NCBI GenBank assembly: GCA_018292915.2
Contig: JACVVK020000001.1
Location: 789,001-853,000, forward strand
Source of the DNA: Batillaria attramentaria
Lineage: Eukaryota > Mollusca > Gastropoda > Batillariidae
Length of the DNA stretch: 64,000 nt
Reading direction: 5' to 3'
This document shows, one piece after another, positions 1 through 12,762 of the stretch (its first letter is position 1; every line of letters begins with the position of its first letter). The notes beneath the pieces are model-generated. The model saw nothing but the letters and a program-made list of their open reading frames with translations. It was not told where the DNA came from and ran no database searches. A program made the translations under genes and the position numbers.

Positions 1-911
1 CTGGGCACTGCGGAGCGCCATAGTGCTGTCCACAGTTGTGACACAGTTGTGATTTTTTTTTTTTTTTTTTTGGGGGGGGGGGGCGCCGCTGTGGCGTTAT
101 CACAGCAACCTGGATTTCAAATAGCCATAACTGTGACTGTGGTTTCCACAACAGATTCTGATTGGCTGTTCTACGTCACTCTGCGCACAAACATGGCGGA
201 CTCGGACAGTGCATCTTCAATCGGTTTGTCACAAAGCATAGCTGTCACGGTGTTCAGTTTTGCAGTTAGTAGGCACACCGAGCGCAACGACTGTCATGTG
301 CACATGTGTGTTTCGCGCGCTGAGCCCAGTTAAGAGCAGGATTAAGACTGTCTTGAATTTCGGGGTTCGGACACTCGACATGTGCCAAGTCATACGTACT
401 TTCTTCTTTCATTTTTGTTTTCTTTTTTTTCCTTTTTTATTACTTCATTGTCCCTTTCGGGAAATTCGGGCTGCTTCCGTAAGAAGCGCGTCACCGCAGT
501 GCAGCACCACTCAACCTACCTATCCTGTTGTTTGTTTTTGTTTTGGGGGTTTTGGTTTTGTTTTGTGTGTGTGTGTTTTGTTTGTTTGTTTGTTTGTTTT
601 GGTTTGTTTGTTTGTTTGTGTGTGTGTGGTTTTTGTTTTGTTTTGTTTTGGGGTTTGTTTGTTTGTTTTTGGGGAGGGGGTGTAATTTTGCTGGGGGAGA
701 AAAACCGGATAACCCGGAGAGAAACCCCCGACGAGCAGCCCGGTAGCCAGGAAAAACCGATCATGATTTCACATATCACAAGCTCGACCTGGGCTCGAAC
801 CCACGCTTCGCCGTAACAGCGGCGACGGCCGTCCGAAACGCTTACCTATTAGACCACCGCTCACCGCTGAATATCGTCCACTGTGACACAGAAAGGGTAG
901 GAATGTTTTAC
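1..911. other. Left-edge stretch: presumably intron of NR-A
   Basis: Lies downstream of the last visible NR-A exon on the minus strand. It holds a T/G homopolymer (52-83), GTTT-rich low-complexity sequence (528-680) and a tRNA-like SINE (459-869). No LBD-like coding sequence was seen in either strand. Confidence 0.6.
459..869 (-). mobile_element. tRNA-like SINE family 2, copy 1
   Basis: Contains the reverse complement of a tRNA-like head (GGTCTAATAGGTA; B-box-like GGGTTCGAGCCC) followed by the motif GGTTTTTCCTGGCTACCGGGCTGCTC and a CGGGAAATTCGGGCTGCTTCC end. Related copies are at 50514-50838 and 56366-56625. Confidence 0.6.
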
Positions 912-2116
912 CTGGTGCCAGTAGCTGCAGAACAGTCTGAGGAGCGGCGCTGTTGATGCTACTCCGTATGTGACTGACGCCCACGTGGTCGTCACGTGAC
1001 AGCTGGTGCTGCAGCTCCGCGTCGCCGTCGTGCTGCATGTAGATGGTGGTTGTGCTGCCGCTGGTGGAGGTGCTGGCGGGGCTGGACCCTGTGACGTAAC
1101 GTTCCGTCGCTGTTGGCATGATCACCGACTGACACGATGACCCCACCTGGACGTAACGAAGGGGACAGTGTGTAATTACAGATTAATAATAATAATAATT
1201 CATCCACTGTGGTATCTATAGATCTATGTCCTCTCATGATACGACAGTTCTAAGCGCTTAGCTTTGCTAAATGAACTCTGAAACCAGTTTGAGTATGTGT
1301 CAGTCTTTACATCCTACCAGGTTTATGATCCTACCAGGTTTATGAAATGCCTATTGTATCATCTGCATACATATATATTGGCGTGCACCTCGTCCAGTGT
1401 TTTTGTGTGTTATGTGGCAATCCAAACTGAAATTTCTCTCTCCCCCCCCCCCCCCCACCTTCCGCTTCACGAGAAGAGTGAAACAAGCCAATCAAAAGTA
1501 TTCTTTATGAAAATCCCTATTAACAAGGACTCTGGCCACGCGGAACAAAACAATAAATTAATTTATTACAATACCAGTGAAGGTTAGTCTCCACATGCCA
1601 TCTGCATCCAAGCCATTAGTGAATCTGGCTGGAGCAATTTACTGTCAAATGCTAAAACATCCTAATGCTAATCAAATCTATGGTGCATAGGTCTTTTGAC
1701 CATCTATCAGCAGCACTGGTGATGTTATGCTGCATGCATTGACCTGACACCCCGGAACTGACTCGGTGAATAAAAAAGATGAATTCTTAGCATTCATGTA
1801 TGTGGCAATAAAGTTGTAATTATGTTTATTGTTTGGCCAAATTCTTGTCATGTACAAATTGGCGCCGGGTTACCTGGGCATCGCTCGAGTCGTCTGTGCT
1901 TTCTCGGGCGATACGCTTGGCACGGTTTTCGGACACCTTCTCCATGCGGGCTCTACGTTCTCGGTCATCTAGAAACACACACACACAAGGAACAGTGCAC
2001 ATCTGGACTATGCGTGTGATGCATCACCAAGTTAAAACACTTCTTCTTTCTCTCTTGTTTTCTTATGCACATCTAACCCTGATTTCCTTCTTTCTAGTTT
2101 TAGCTTCATGACTTAT

Positions 2117-2180
<64 letters not shown>

Positions 2181-2487
2181 TTTTGCCTCTTCTGGGGCAT
2201 AGGCCGCCGACAAGGGTTCTAGAAACTGGAGTCCGGAAAACCTCAGTGTACAAACTTACCTAATATCAGCTCAGCCTTCATGCCGACTTCGAAGCATTTC
2301 CTGAGGCGACACGCAGGGCAGAAGCGCCGTGTCTGTACAGTGACTGGACAGTCCCCTCGAAACATGCACGGGTTCCGCTGTTAAAGAAAAAAAAAATACT
2401 AAACTGTACACACCGGATTTCTATTTTATTCAAGAACACTGTCGCTTCTAAAGAAAGTTTTCACTGTATGCATGAGCACGGTGGGAT

Positions 2488-2557
<70 letters not shown>

Positions 2558-5067
2558 TTAACGTCTTTATCAGTTTCCACGACGTAATATGCATGAACAC
2601 GTTTGACAATCGTGGCTGAACAATAAACAAAACAAAAAGAAGTGTGTGGAGTTTTTAGGTTTGTTTGTGTGTATGTTTTGTTACGTTGTTATTGTTGTGG
2701 AGAAGGGGGGGGGGGGAGGGGGGCAGGGGAGGAAGGGGGGGGGGGGGCACGCAGATGTCAGAAATGTAGTTGTAACAGTCTTTGTAAAGTATTTGTCTGT
2801 TCAAATGAGTTCTGGGCCCGAATATAAAAGTCGAGGTTAATTTAACCAACAGCTACGGGCCTAACCCAAAGTAGGACAAAAGAAACAAAACAAAACAATA
2901 TATATATGCGTTTCCCCGCTGAAACCTCTTGCAGAGCTTTAGGGTAGTGACGTCTGCTAGTACTGGAGACGCACCAGATTATTCTGGGGCAGCCTTTTAG
3001 TGCTGGTTGGACGTTGCAGCCCTCGTGGGTATCGCCGCATGCTCACCTGATGAGGGTCCCATTGACCCGAAACCATGGTCGTGAGCGGCTAAAATCACCA
3101 ATTCATATGGCTTTGGTTGTACCGACCATTTTCCTCCCGGTGGGAGGGGAATGGGGGCCCTATGAATGGTGAGATACCCTTAGATCTGATAGACGTATCA
3201 GCGGTAGGATGGTAGATTCCCCCCCCCCCTCCACTGTGGCTTGTAGCCAATATAGGGCAAGGCGGACTTGTCCACTGGCATACAAAGCACACATCTCCTA
3301 GATCTAGGGAGCGCTCTCAGCTTTACTTACTTCCCCTATATATATATCTAAAGGAGGCGAAGAAAGGAAGAAATAAATCCTTCTATAACGGCTTAGGCAC
3401 CTTGCTGGAATGGACCCGCTTCCTGATGCAAAACAAAGAAGAACAGAAACTTTAACCGCCCTAGAGCTAATTTAGTTCGAGGTTAGACTCTAACCCGGGG
3501 CTAAAATCCCTAACCTCGACTTCTACATGCGGAGCCTGGTGTGTTGTCGCTGTCTTTATTGATTCGAGTAGATTATGTTGACACAATATTCGAGTCTGAC
3601 TCACTGAGTTGTGTACATGTATCCATGTACAGGGCAGAAACTGAGAGCTTGAAGTGTTTCTTGTCATTTGTTTTCGTGGCCCTACGCTAGATCGTCCACC
3701 TGACGGTTTTTATCAAGCGAACACTATCTCTCGCTTACAGATAAATTAATATATACCATTGACATAAGCTGTAATAACAAGGCTGCAAAGGCTTATGCAT
3801 ATACAATACGTGAACAATAATGACATCTGAGTCATATGTGTGCATGTTGGCTGTACAGTCAACTTATTACCTCTGGGTGTGCGCCTGGCTATTAGAAGCA
3901 TAACAAGAACTGGTCGAAACCCCTCAGTATATTATACAAGCACGACGTAACTGTTGTCTCCGAAAGATGCTGCAACTATCCCTCCTATTCTTGCTGTTTG
4001 AAGACACATCTGTTAACTTCTGCATAATGTATGTATGAAACGTCCTTGAATTTTTATTGAATTTTTTTTTTTTGCATGTCATAAGCACGTCTTGTTTATG
4101 CTCAAACTGTTTTTTTCTGTACTTTCACCAGTGCAACAAAATAAATCAGTTTAAACCAAACGTCCTGGTGATGTAACATGAATTAAATCAGTGTTCCTTA
4201 TTACGCGCATATGTGCGCCGTTTGCGCAAAGATTTCAGAATCTGACGCAGAGAATTTGAGGCTGCCCTTCACTGAATTTACAAAATGACCCTCTGAATTG
4301 ACAGAGATGGTCAAAGTGACACTCAGTTTTGAAAGCTGTACGGAACACTGACTAAAGTAAACCCATCTCTAATAGGTAAGACATTAATTGTAACATCACA
4401 CTGAATCTCTGGAATCATACACCCATTCATCATCTATAATAAACTCAGCCATTAATTGTAACATAACACTGAATCACTGTAATCACACACCATTAATTTT
4501 CTTTTCATACCAATAATTCAAAACGGCCAGAATGTGACGTATGACTCATTTTGTGATAACAGGTCACTTCGGCGCTGGAAGTTTAGAAGACCTTAATTTT
4601 GTGTATCTTTTTGTCCCATAGCCGCGGTAAAGGAAATTCGGGCTGCGCTGCTCTCCCCGACTCACCTCAGTCCTGAGGGCGTTGCGGCGGAAGAAGGCCT
4701 TGCACGACTCACAGGTGATGGCGTCGAAGTTGTGTGCCAGAGCTTTGTCTCCACACACCCTGCACACCTTCTCATCCTCTCGCGGTTTCTTCCGCTGCTT
4801 CTTCCGTGGTGGGGGTCGGTCCTCAGCCCCAGGGTCCCCGCCCTGGTAGAATTCTGGTTCCGCGGTCAAGGTCGGAGGCTGCTCGTGAGGTCCCGTTGCC
4901 TTGGTGAGGTCCATGACCATTGCCATGGCAACAGCTTCTCTATCCGCCGCGCGTTCGGCGTCCTCGACCTCCACGACTTTGACTGCCTCTACTCTCGGGG
5001 CGAGGGTGAGGGAGGAGGGAGCCAGGACGGGTGGGGAGGAGGCATCAGCGGGTGGGTCGGTATCCAT
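912..5067 (-). CDS. NR-A: HR96-like nuclear receptor, 5' part (DBD and hinge; LBD lies off the left edge)
   Basis: Ligand-regulated transcription factor of the nuclear receptor superfamily. Coding exons: 5067-4666 (134 aa, phase 0), 2377-2260 (118 nt), 1968-1874 (95 nt), 1146-912 (ends phase 1, more exons expected beyond position 1). All four use GT-AG sites and phases agree. The start ATG at 5067 has an ACCATGG context. An acidic/proline-rich N-terminus and a basic stretch (residues about 88-97) precede zinc finger 1 (C102, C105, C119, C122) with recognition helix ESCKAFFRRNA; zinc finger 2 uses C138, C144, C154, C157. The C-terminal extension ending NRAKRIARES resembles HR96 of Drosophila (NR1J). 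The exon at 1146-912 is a Ser/Thr-rich hinge. The P-box ESCKA is typical of HR96/DAF-12 receptors rather than the usual EGCKG. The LBD is absent only because the window ends. Family assignment is firm; the NR1J subgroup is probable. Confidence 0.85.
2100..2180. repeat. (CT)n microsatellite in an NR-A intron
   Basis: About 29 CT units, between the zinc-finger-2 and C-terminal-extension exons of NR-A. Confidence 0.9.
2490..2553. repeat. (TG)n microsatellite
   Basis: Uninterrupted TG dinucleotides in the NR-A intron between exons 1 and 2. G-rich runs follow at 2704-2747. Confidence 0.9.
2814..3535. mobile_element. Foldback MITE copy 1, split by a nested insertion
   Basis: Left end GGGCCCGAATATAAAAGTCGAGG and right end CCTCGACTTCTACATGCGG are the inverted termini of the element seen intact at 33764 and 39335. 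The element body is interrupted between about 2885 and 3345 by roughly 460 bp of unrelated sequence bordered by TATATATAT tracts on both sides. Lies in NR-A intron 1. Confidence 0.75.
3540..4560. other. NR-A intron 1, no recognised element
   Basis: AT-rich unique sequence with one short imperfect duplication around 4380-4500 (TTAATTGTAACAT[C/A]ACACTGAATC). No coding signal seen. Confidence 0.5.
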
Positions 5068-5374
5068 GGTAGGCGAGAGGTCGAGAGGGGTGGAGTCCGG
5101 TGAAGGTGGCGCTGAAAATAAAATTAATACAGATAAACAAATAACATATAAACGAAGAAATAATAAATAAGAGCCGAGAATAAACAGACAAATAAAGGGG
5201 GAAAAAAGAGGAAAATCGATTACAAATATGAATAGGGGAGCTGATCATCCATGAATGAATAAATAAATGAATACGTAAATGAATAAATAAATACAATAAT
5301 GCATAAATAAAATACATAGAAAAAATTGCGCATAATTGTATGTGTCGTGCAGCTGTTATACCTCAGCTCTAAAG

Positions 5375-5466
5375 TTAACTCTTTGACGACGGAGCGCAAT
5401 TTCTGACACACGATTTCCTATAGGAAATCGTGTGTCAGAAATTGCGCTCCGTCGTCAAAGAGTTAA
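5375..5466. mobile_element. Perfect 84-bp palindrome flanked by TTAA (piggyBac-type MITE candidate)
   Basis: Two 42-bp arms meet at 5420/5421 with no spacer and no mismatch. Each side is bounded by TTAA (5375-5378 and 5463-5466), so the palindrome including TTAA is 92 bp. It begins CTCTTTGACGACGGAGCGC. The related repeat at 7240-7280 has a single TTAA at the equivalent place (AAAATTAATGGCG), that is, an unoccupied site. TTAA duplication and a TTAAC(C/T)CTTTG end are typical of piggyBac-derived MITEs. Confidence 0.75.
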
Positions 5467-5690
5467 TGGCGTGTTACACTGCAAATGAAGGACGCTGCCT
5501 CCGGAATTCGACCTTGTCTTTTCCGCAATATACCCTGACTTGCAGAGGGTGGGTCGGTGTTCTTTTCCACCACGTAAGGGGGACATAAATAAACGGGGTA
5601 AACGAGAAAAAGGCCAAAAGAAATATCTGGCCCCAGCCGGGATTCGAACTCACAACCCGACCCTGGTTTGCAGACAGACTGCTCAATTCT
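5463..5690 (-). mobile_element. tRNA-SINE family 1, composite variant, copy 1
   Basis: Reverse complement of a tRNA-like head (B-box GGATTCGAACTC...) and of the 3' motif shared by family 1 (CCACCACGTAAGGG, CGGGGTAAACGAG). It also shares a 5' extension (TTAATGGCGTGTTA, CACTGCAAATGAAGGA) with the copy at 7268-7510, so the two belong to one longer unit. Confidence 0.65.
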
Positions 5691-7267
5691 GTGATGATGG
5701 CGACGATTGAAGTTGCTGAGATGGTTTGTGTCTATACGTACAAAATGGAGTTGCAAGAGTGTTGTAACTGTTATTGCTGTTTGCTTGTTTCTTTCTTTTT
5801 GTTGTTGTTCTGTTTTGTTTAGTTCTGTGTTGTTGTTGTTGTTGTTGGGGTTTGGGGGCATTTGTTTAGTTGTTTGTTTGTTTGTTTGTTTTGGGGTGCT
5901 GTTGTTGTTGTTGTTTTGAGGGGGGGGGGTCATTTTGCTGGGGGAGGAAAGGTTTCTCTCTCTCTCTCTCTCTCCGGTTTAGCAAGACAAGATTGTAAAC
6001 TGGTCTTTTGGCCATAATCTTCCACCGTTCGAAAACAAAGGTCTCTCTCTCTCTCTCCCCCCCTCCCCCCCCCCCCCCCGCGTGTCAGTGGAAGGAGCAT
6101 TGCGCCTCCCCAGCGACCTTCCTTATTCTTAATCATTTGACCCATGAGGACATATGTGTACATACAAAAAGCACGCCTGTTTAATAGCTGTAAAATAAAA
6201 AATATACGAATGCACTTTATGACATTAGCTTAAGTCTGTGATCAGATAACGCAGATAAACATGCATGTGATTAAAAAAAAACTTGATCTCTCTCTCTCTC
6301 TCTCTCTCTCTTCCCCCCCCCCCCCCCTCTCCAAGTGATAAACTGAGTCACGCGATGTTCCCGACAAAGAAAAACAACACAAACTGGATTTATGGCGTGC
6401 CCAATCAGTACCGCCAAGCGATGCCCGTAACTGTCCGGCTTTACCGTGTAATACGAATATTAATGCACAAAACAATTAAAACATTACAGATGTACTCTCG
6501 TGTCACGTGTACACGCACACGTCAAACTGTCACCGCAAAAGAACCATTAGCTTGTTTCATACCTGAAGCCATTGTCGCAGGGAAAATCAAGATGTCTCGC
6601 TATCTGCACGGGGAAAAGATGAACACTCGATCAGTGCAGCTGCAAGCGGCAAGCAGCCGACACGCCACAACGCATGACACAGTCTGTACTGAATAGGTCC
6701 CTGCCTCTCAGCATCTGACACGAAGCTTTTCAATATTCAGCTACACTGTAGTTGGAAAATTAAAACTTGTGCGCGGCTGGCGTCGTTGTCCGTGCCAACC
6801 CGAAATGGCTGTCATGTCATACAAGACCTATGGTCTATTTACAACAGGTTGCGTGCATACAATGCTTCACATAAAGCTTCGCAGGCAACCCCAGAAGGCT
6901 GGCAGGTGAAATCCGCGGCTGTGTTTCAGTTCAGCAGATTGCGTGCAAGCAATGGTTCACATAGGACGCCGCAAGCACTACAGAAGTTTCACATACCGCC
7001 GTCAGCGCACAGAGACGTGTTACAAGCGGGGGTCAGTCAACACGGCGGGGAGTTGTTCCGATGCTACTCTGATTCTAAAGCGGTGGCGACGATTGCGCTC
7101 AGGAAACTCAGTCCACGGATCGAAAATGTGTCCTGAGCATCCACACGTCTTTACTCTGACATTGTAGTAGCAATTTAATTTGTTTTCTGGTTTATCAACA
7201 AACCGGAATCCAACAAACAGCAGCAAGGAGTCAGGTCAGTTATGTCGTGCCGCTATTACACCTCTAA

Positions 7268-7510
7268 AATTAATGGCGTGTTATTGACACTGCAAATGAA
7301 GGATGTTGCTTCCGGTATCTGACCTCGTCTTTTCCGCAATATACCCTGGCTTGCAGAGGGTGGGTCGGTGTTCTTTTCTACCACATAAGGGTGCCATCAA
7401 AAACGGGGCAAACGAGAAAAAAAGTCAGATATATAAGTCAAAAATATTTGGTCCCTGCCGGGATTCGAACTCACGACCTGACCCTGGTTTGCAGACAGAC
7501 TGCTCAATTC
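7268..7510 (-). mobile_element. tRNA-SINE family 1, composite variant, copy 2 (empty site for the TTAA palindrome)
   Basis: Matches 5463-5690 nearly end to end, including TTTTCCGCAATATACCCTG and GTTTGCAGACAGACTGCTCA. The homologous sequence continues leftward to the TGTCGTGC motif without the palindrome. Confidence 0.65.
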
Positions 7511-9309
7511 TGCTCAACTTTACTAACACATTACAATAATGTAAAGATTTGCACATCAGTGTCCACGTTGCAAATCGAAGGCTTTATCGGTGAGCAATCG
7601 TCTGTAAACATGGAAGTCGCAATAGCACTGAGAAAGAAGAAAAAGAAAAACAGCCCGCCATAGTAAGTAGTCCCCGTGTTGCACGGCGTATGATACCGAG
7701 CGATCCGACACAGTGCCCTTGACCTGATCAGTCACGAACCTACCCACTACAACATCTGAGTGGAGGGCGAACGCACTTATGAAGCTGCGGCTCCGCGCCG
7801 GATGACTGATCAGCTGTGCCCTGCTCTGTGAAGGCCGACCGACTAACAATGCAGAACGGTCGTTATATAAGTAGTACTCGGCCGCACACAGTCCTATACC
7901 TACAAGGCAAGGTGCACGAGGGAATAACGCTTTGCTGTGAATATGTTAATTACTCTTGATTAGCATTGAATTTCCATACAATGCCTCGACACAAGGCACC
8001 TCTACGTGGTCTGATTGACTGTCACACTGAGTCAGTGCCGGCTACTATGTTTTGATGCAAAAACTGACTGAATCTGCTGCTCTTTTCCCAAATAAACACT
8101 AATGCTCAATGGCCCACTCAGCGTGATAATCTCAATTTCCTGCTTGCTCTTTCCTATGCAAGATTCAGTCACTAGTACCGGTCACTGAAGCTATACTGTG
8201 GACTGAATATGAATGTACTGACACGTATCATGATCGTTGATCACGGCAGGTTGATTCGAGCTTGGCGTCTACCCGGCCACGGTCAGTTTGTGTGACACGG
8301 ATACACATCAAAATGCAGGCTAGCCGGCATAACAAAAAGTCTCCGTCGTCACTGCTGATAGTCAGTAGTGATACGCACCGATCTGAATGAACCAACTGCA
8401 CTCAAACTGGGCCACTTAGTGAAACCGACACACACCGAAACACGTTCAAAACTATACTGAAACATCAGTCAATATTGAACCAATAGAGATGACTGACTGA
8501 CTCGGTGGCTGACTGACAGACGGCAATACTGAATCTTTCAGCATCTCTGTCGGTGCAACAGCCAGATAAACTGAAACAGAAAGACTCGGTGAACACATTA
8601 CGTGAGTGTACTACTGACACCAGTGCGGGAATTCAACCATCGGTGCAACCCTTCACACTGCGGCGTAAGGAATCCGTGAAGCGTACCGACACAACAGGCA
8701 TGCAGTGGTTCCACTGAATACTTGAACTTTGTACTGGCACTAAGCCTCACTGCTTTTTGCAGATACAGACTAACCAAGAACTGGCGAACCCAACCACTGC
8801 ACTGTACCGTGACGGAAATATACACAAGAATAAATCATTCCTCCGCCTCAGAATGATCCGTCCGCACTGCGGACTGACGAGAGGGCATGCACACAGTCAT
8901 GTAGACAGGACATAACAAATACGGAGAATGTTGTCACACAAACAGCTAAGGACAGTTGTACCGGAATGACGTGGTCAGGGCGTCAGCACCTGCCCGCTGG
9001 GTTACGCGAACGTACTGACCGCGGTCACGGGTCCTGGGAGGTCGCCACCCTCACGATTCAGGCCACCGTACTTTTCTTTTCCTTTCACAGCAAAGAGGGT
9101 AATGTCGTAGAAACGGAAACCTGTGAGGGTTTTTTTCTGTTGTTTTAATTTATATTTCTACATTCGATTACTCGCCGGTTTCCTCTGTGTATGTTTATTT
9201 GTTGTAAGTCAGTTGTTGTACGGTACTGAATTGTTGCTCAATGAGGTTGTTTGTTGTTTGTTTGTTGTTGTTGTTTTGTTGTTTGTTAGGGGTTTTTTTG
9301 TTTGGGTAT

Positions 9310-9370
9310 GTTGTGTGTGTGCGTGTGTGTGTGTGTGTGTGTGTACGCGCGCGCGCGCGTGCGTGTCACA

Positions 9371-9403
<33 letters not shown>

Positions 9404-9405
9404 CG
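9310..9405. repeat. (TG)n/(CG)n mixed microsatellite
   Basis: Alternating purine-pyrimidine TG tracts with CGCGCGCG blocks at about 9349-9360 and 9396-9405, a potential Z-DNA former. Confidence 0.8.
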
Positions 9406-10633
9406 GCAGGCGCGCGTCAGTGTGTGTGCCGTGCCGTGTCCGTCCGACGTGTGTCAGTTTTTGTTGTTTGTTTTTTTTTTTGCCGGGGGGGGGGGGGGGG
9501 GTCTTATCAAGTGCAAAAGGTTTATGACACTTCTCCGATGTGTGTCAGTAAAGTTTCAATACCCTCTGGAAAAATATCAGCACCAAATGCACAATTCTCT
9601 GAAATAGGAATTAATAAAGCGTGCTGCAGTTTCCCGCAGAAAAAAATCCAGCATTAAAGTATTTTTAACATATATAATTAGTCACAGTTTGTACAATCAT
9701 CACTTTTGCAACTCGCCTTTTCCAAACCCCTTATTCCGAACACCGGCTATCACTCAGTCGGTTCAGTCGTCCTGGCGGGAATCTCGGCCGTAGATTAATA
9801 GGCCAGTGTGGTTTAATGTTTACTGTTCATAGTTTGTCATTTTTATCTCTTTCCGGTCATTAGTCGTTCGGAATAACTGATATGAAAACTGTGCTGGCGG
9901 CTGCTGTACCGATAAAACTCCATGCAGGTCATACGACATGGCGCCGATGAATTTCAGTCAGCCGGCTCTCCTCCATCGGTACATGTGTACCAACTCAGTC
10001 TAGCTCCGCCCACTGTGGTGTGTTGGGAACAGCAGACCATGTACTGAACCGAAGCTCTGCCGAGGCGGGTCGATACTGGGGTGGTTTGACCTACATTATA
10101 CGTACACGGCGATCACAGAGCTGCATTGCGTGACACCTGTCGTTCGTCCGAGTAACTTTCCGCTCGTGTTTCGGCCCCTTTTGCATGAAGCTCTGTGACT
10201 TCCTACGATTCAGACCGCCATGTTTTTCAGGCTTTCACGCACACCTTCCGTGTCAGCTTCAACCGGCCGCCCGGAGAGTACTGACAACTGCCTAGTGTAT
10301 ATATAGAAAGCTATACCGTTAAGATGCTTCGTTTTCATTGAAGCAGGCAGCACACTAAACCCGGCGATGTCGTAATGTCTACGCAAATTTGCGGTAAACA
10401 GCTCTCAGCCACTACACAGAAACGCCCCTGCCATGGTGTGCACGTACTTGGAGAGCGCATGCACTGCAGACGTGCTGAGCAGTACAAATGCTCCGGACAC
10501 GAGTGATCACGTAACAGCCGACCGTAGACCCACTCGGCCGAAGAACCAGTGTCAGTACTAACACGGCCACCCGACAGCAAAGCACTTGAAGAGGAAACGA
10601 GTTAGATATCAGGGCAAATACCTGCACGACTTA

Positions 10634-10790
10634 CCTTCCGAGGAAAATGCGCCGTGGCTTTCCTTGTTGTGCCCGAAGCCAGCTAGGTTGTCGGTACAGA
10701 AGCACGGGAAAGAGGCCGGTCGTTACTAAAAATAGCATCAACCTCAGGCCACAAGCGTAAAACATGGAGGGCGGCGGGCAGCCGAGCTGT
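10634..10790 (-). other. Candidate first (5' untranslated) exon and promoter-proximal region of NR-A
   Basis: On the minus strand this stretch ends in a perfect donor, GGAAG|GTAAGTCGT, at about 10634. The first coding exon of NR-A has a good acceptor (TTTTATTTTCAG) at about 5112, 45 nt before its ATG, so a noncoding exon must lie upstream on that strand. This is the best donor I saw between 5.1 and 13 kb. A short reading frame starting at about 10765 is not in frame with NR-A and would be an upstream ORF if translated. The link to NR-A is inference. Confidence 0.35.
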
Positions 10791-11521
10791 AGTGTTCTGC
10801 ACGACCTTGTCGGACGTAAAGCGCTGTACTGTACGACTTTATTTTTATGGGCTGTGGAGAGTGCAGACACTGACAGTATTTCGAGGGCTTGTTGTTGAGT
10901 CACGGCCTATTTACTTGTTACGTTGTGTGTGTATGTGTGTGTGCCGTGTCAGTTTCAGTGTGTGTGTGTGTGTGTGCGTGTGTGTGTGTTTTAATTTGTT
11001 ACAGGTGTTGTGGTTTTTTGTTGCCGGTTTTTTTGTTGTTTTTGGATTTTGTTTGTTTGTTTGTTGTTGTTTTTGGGGGGTTGTTGTTGTTCAGTGTTGT
11101 TGTTGGGGGGTGCGAAAGTTGTGAGACGGTCTCTGTGGTCGAGCATGACTGAAGCTCCTGATAACAGCTACCAATATCATGATGAAGTTATCAGGTTATC
11201 CGTTAATATCATTATCATTATCAACGGCTCCCATGATGACAGGTTTGATTTCTTTCTTTCTGTCTTTGATCATAGTTTATTTGGGTCCTTTAGGTTTGTT
11301 TTGTTGTCAGTGTTGTTGTTGTTGTTATCAAGTTCTTATTATTTTTGTAGGGGATTGGGTTTTGTATTCACGGTTGTTTGATTATTGTTATTTTGTTGTT
11401 GTGTTTTTCAGACAGTTTCTGTTTGTTTTATGTTTGTTGTGTGTTTTGATGATATTCTTGATTCAATTTGTTAGGTGTGGAGGGGGGGGGTCTTTCTACT
11501 TTCATTTTATATTGAATGTGT

Positions 11522-11572
<51 letters not shown>

Positions 11573-11878
11573 TAGTCATGTTTATTGTATAGTAGCATGC
11601 ATCTTTTTGTCAGGACTTGAAACAATAGAAATCCGAATAAACTTACAGTTTCATGAATTGTTTATTCTCTGATGTGAAAATAAACCAGTGATTGTCATTT
11701 GTAATAGACGAGTCCGCTTGGCAAACCCCAAGGCCATAACCCTACCCTTTACTCTGCCGTATATTGGCAAACCACAGTACATCCAAGACATCACTGTATG
11801 GGACTTGACCCTTTTGACTGACAGCAGTGGAGTTGCCCATTGGTACAGTCCCATATTGGAGTAAGGGAAATTCGTAAT

Positions 11879-11880
<2 letters not shown>

Positions 11881-11941
<61 letters not shown>
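11881..11941. repeat. (TG)n microsatellite
   Basis: About 30 uninterrupted TG units; a similar tract lies at 11522-11569. Confidence 0.9.
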
Positions 11942-11944
<3 letters not shown>

Positions 11945-12762
11945 GGTGTTGGTGGTGGGAGGTGACAGAACATACACCAGTTTACGATAGTTATCGAGTC
12001 ACCCCTAAAGTGAGGGGACACTGAACTAGGTCGTCGGGACTAGTTAAAAGACGTGCCCTCATCTGACCCAGTGACCGCCCTCTACCCTCCCTTTCCCCTG
12101 GAGATTTTGTCATTTTAAATACGTGTACAACTGTACCGACAAAAAGTCACAAACAATCAATAGAAGATAAAGCACTGGTATTGGATCTGGGTAAACACTG
12201 AGTTCACTTTTATTCACCAGGGCAAGAACAAATATTTGTTGATATGTTTTTCATGAAAAAGCCGCAGCAGTTTTGTTTTTTGTTTCCCTCGCACTGACTT
12301 TCAGATTCAAACTTTTTTGGAAGAAGTGAAACCCTGGAAATCCCGGCGTCCCATTTTCAAGTTTGTGGAATCAATGAAGTACGGTGCTTTTGTAATTGAT
12401 TTGACAGTTTGGCTCTATGTGATATTCAGTACGTCAAAGTTGACGTAACTGTTGGCACCAAGTACAAATGGATTGATTTTATGTGTTTGGTTATGATTAA
12501 TGGTCTATTTTTAAAATTTTGTTGTGGATTTCAAAGCAGGGTTGCTTAACTTTTTGGTTTGAGTTTAGAACTGAGCTTGACGGTGTAGTATGCCACAAGC
12601 TCCAGGACTACGACTGAGTTAATTTTTCCAAACTCGCACAGCGACCCGGGCTGCCCACGCCTGAAAAAAATCATACGTATGATGCCATGAAGAAACCCAA
12701 GCGAAATTATAGCCGTGTGTACTTGTACGCGGGCCATTTTTGCTAAGCTATGTGCCTAACTA

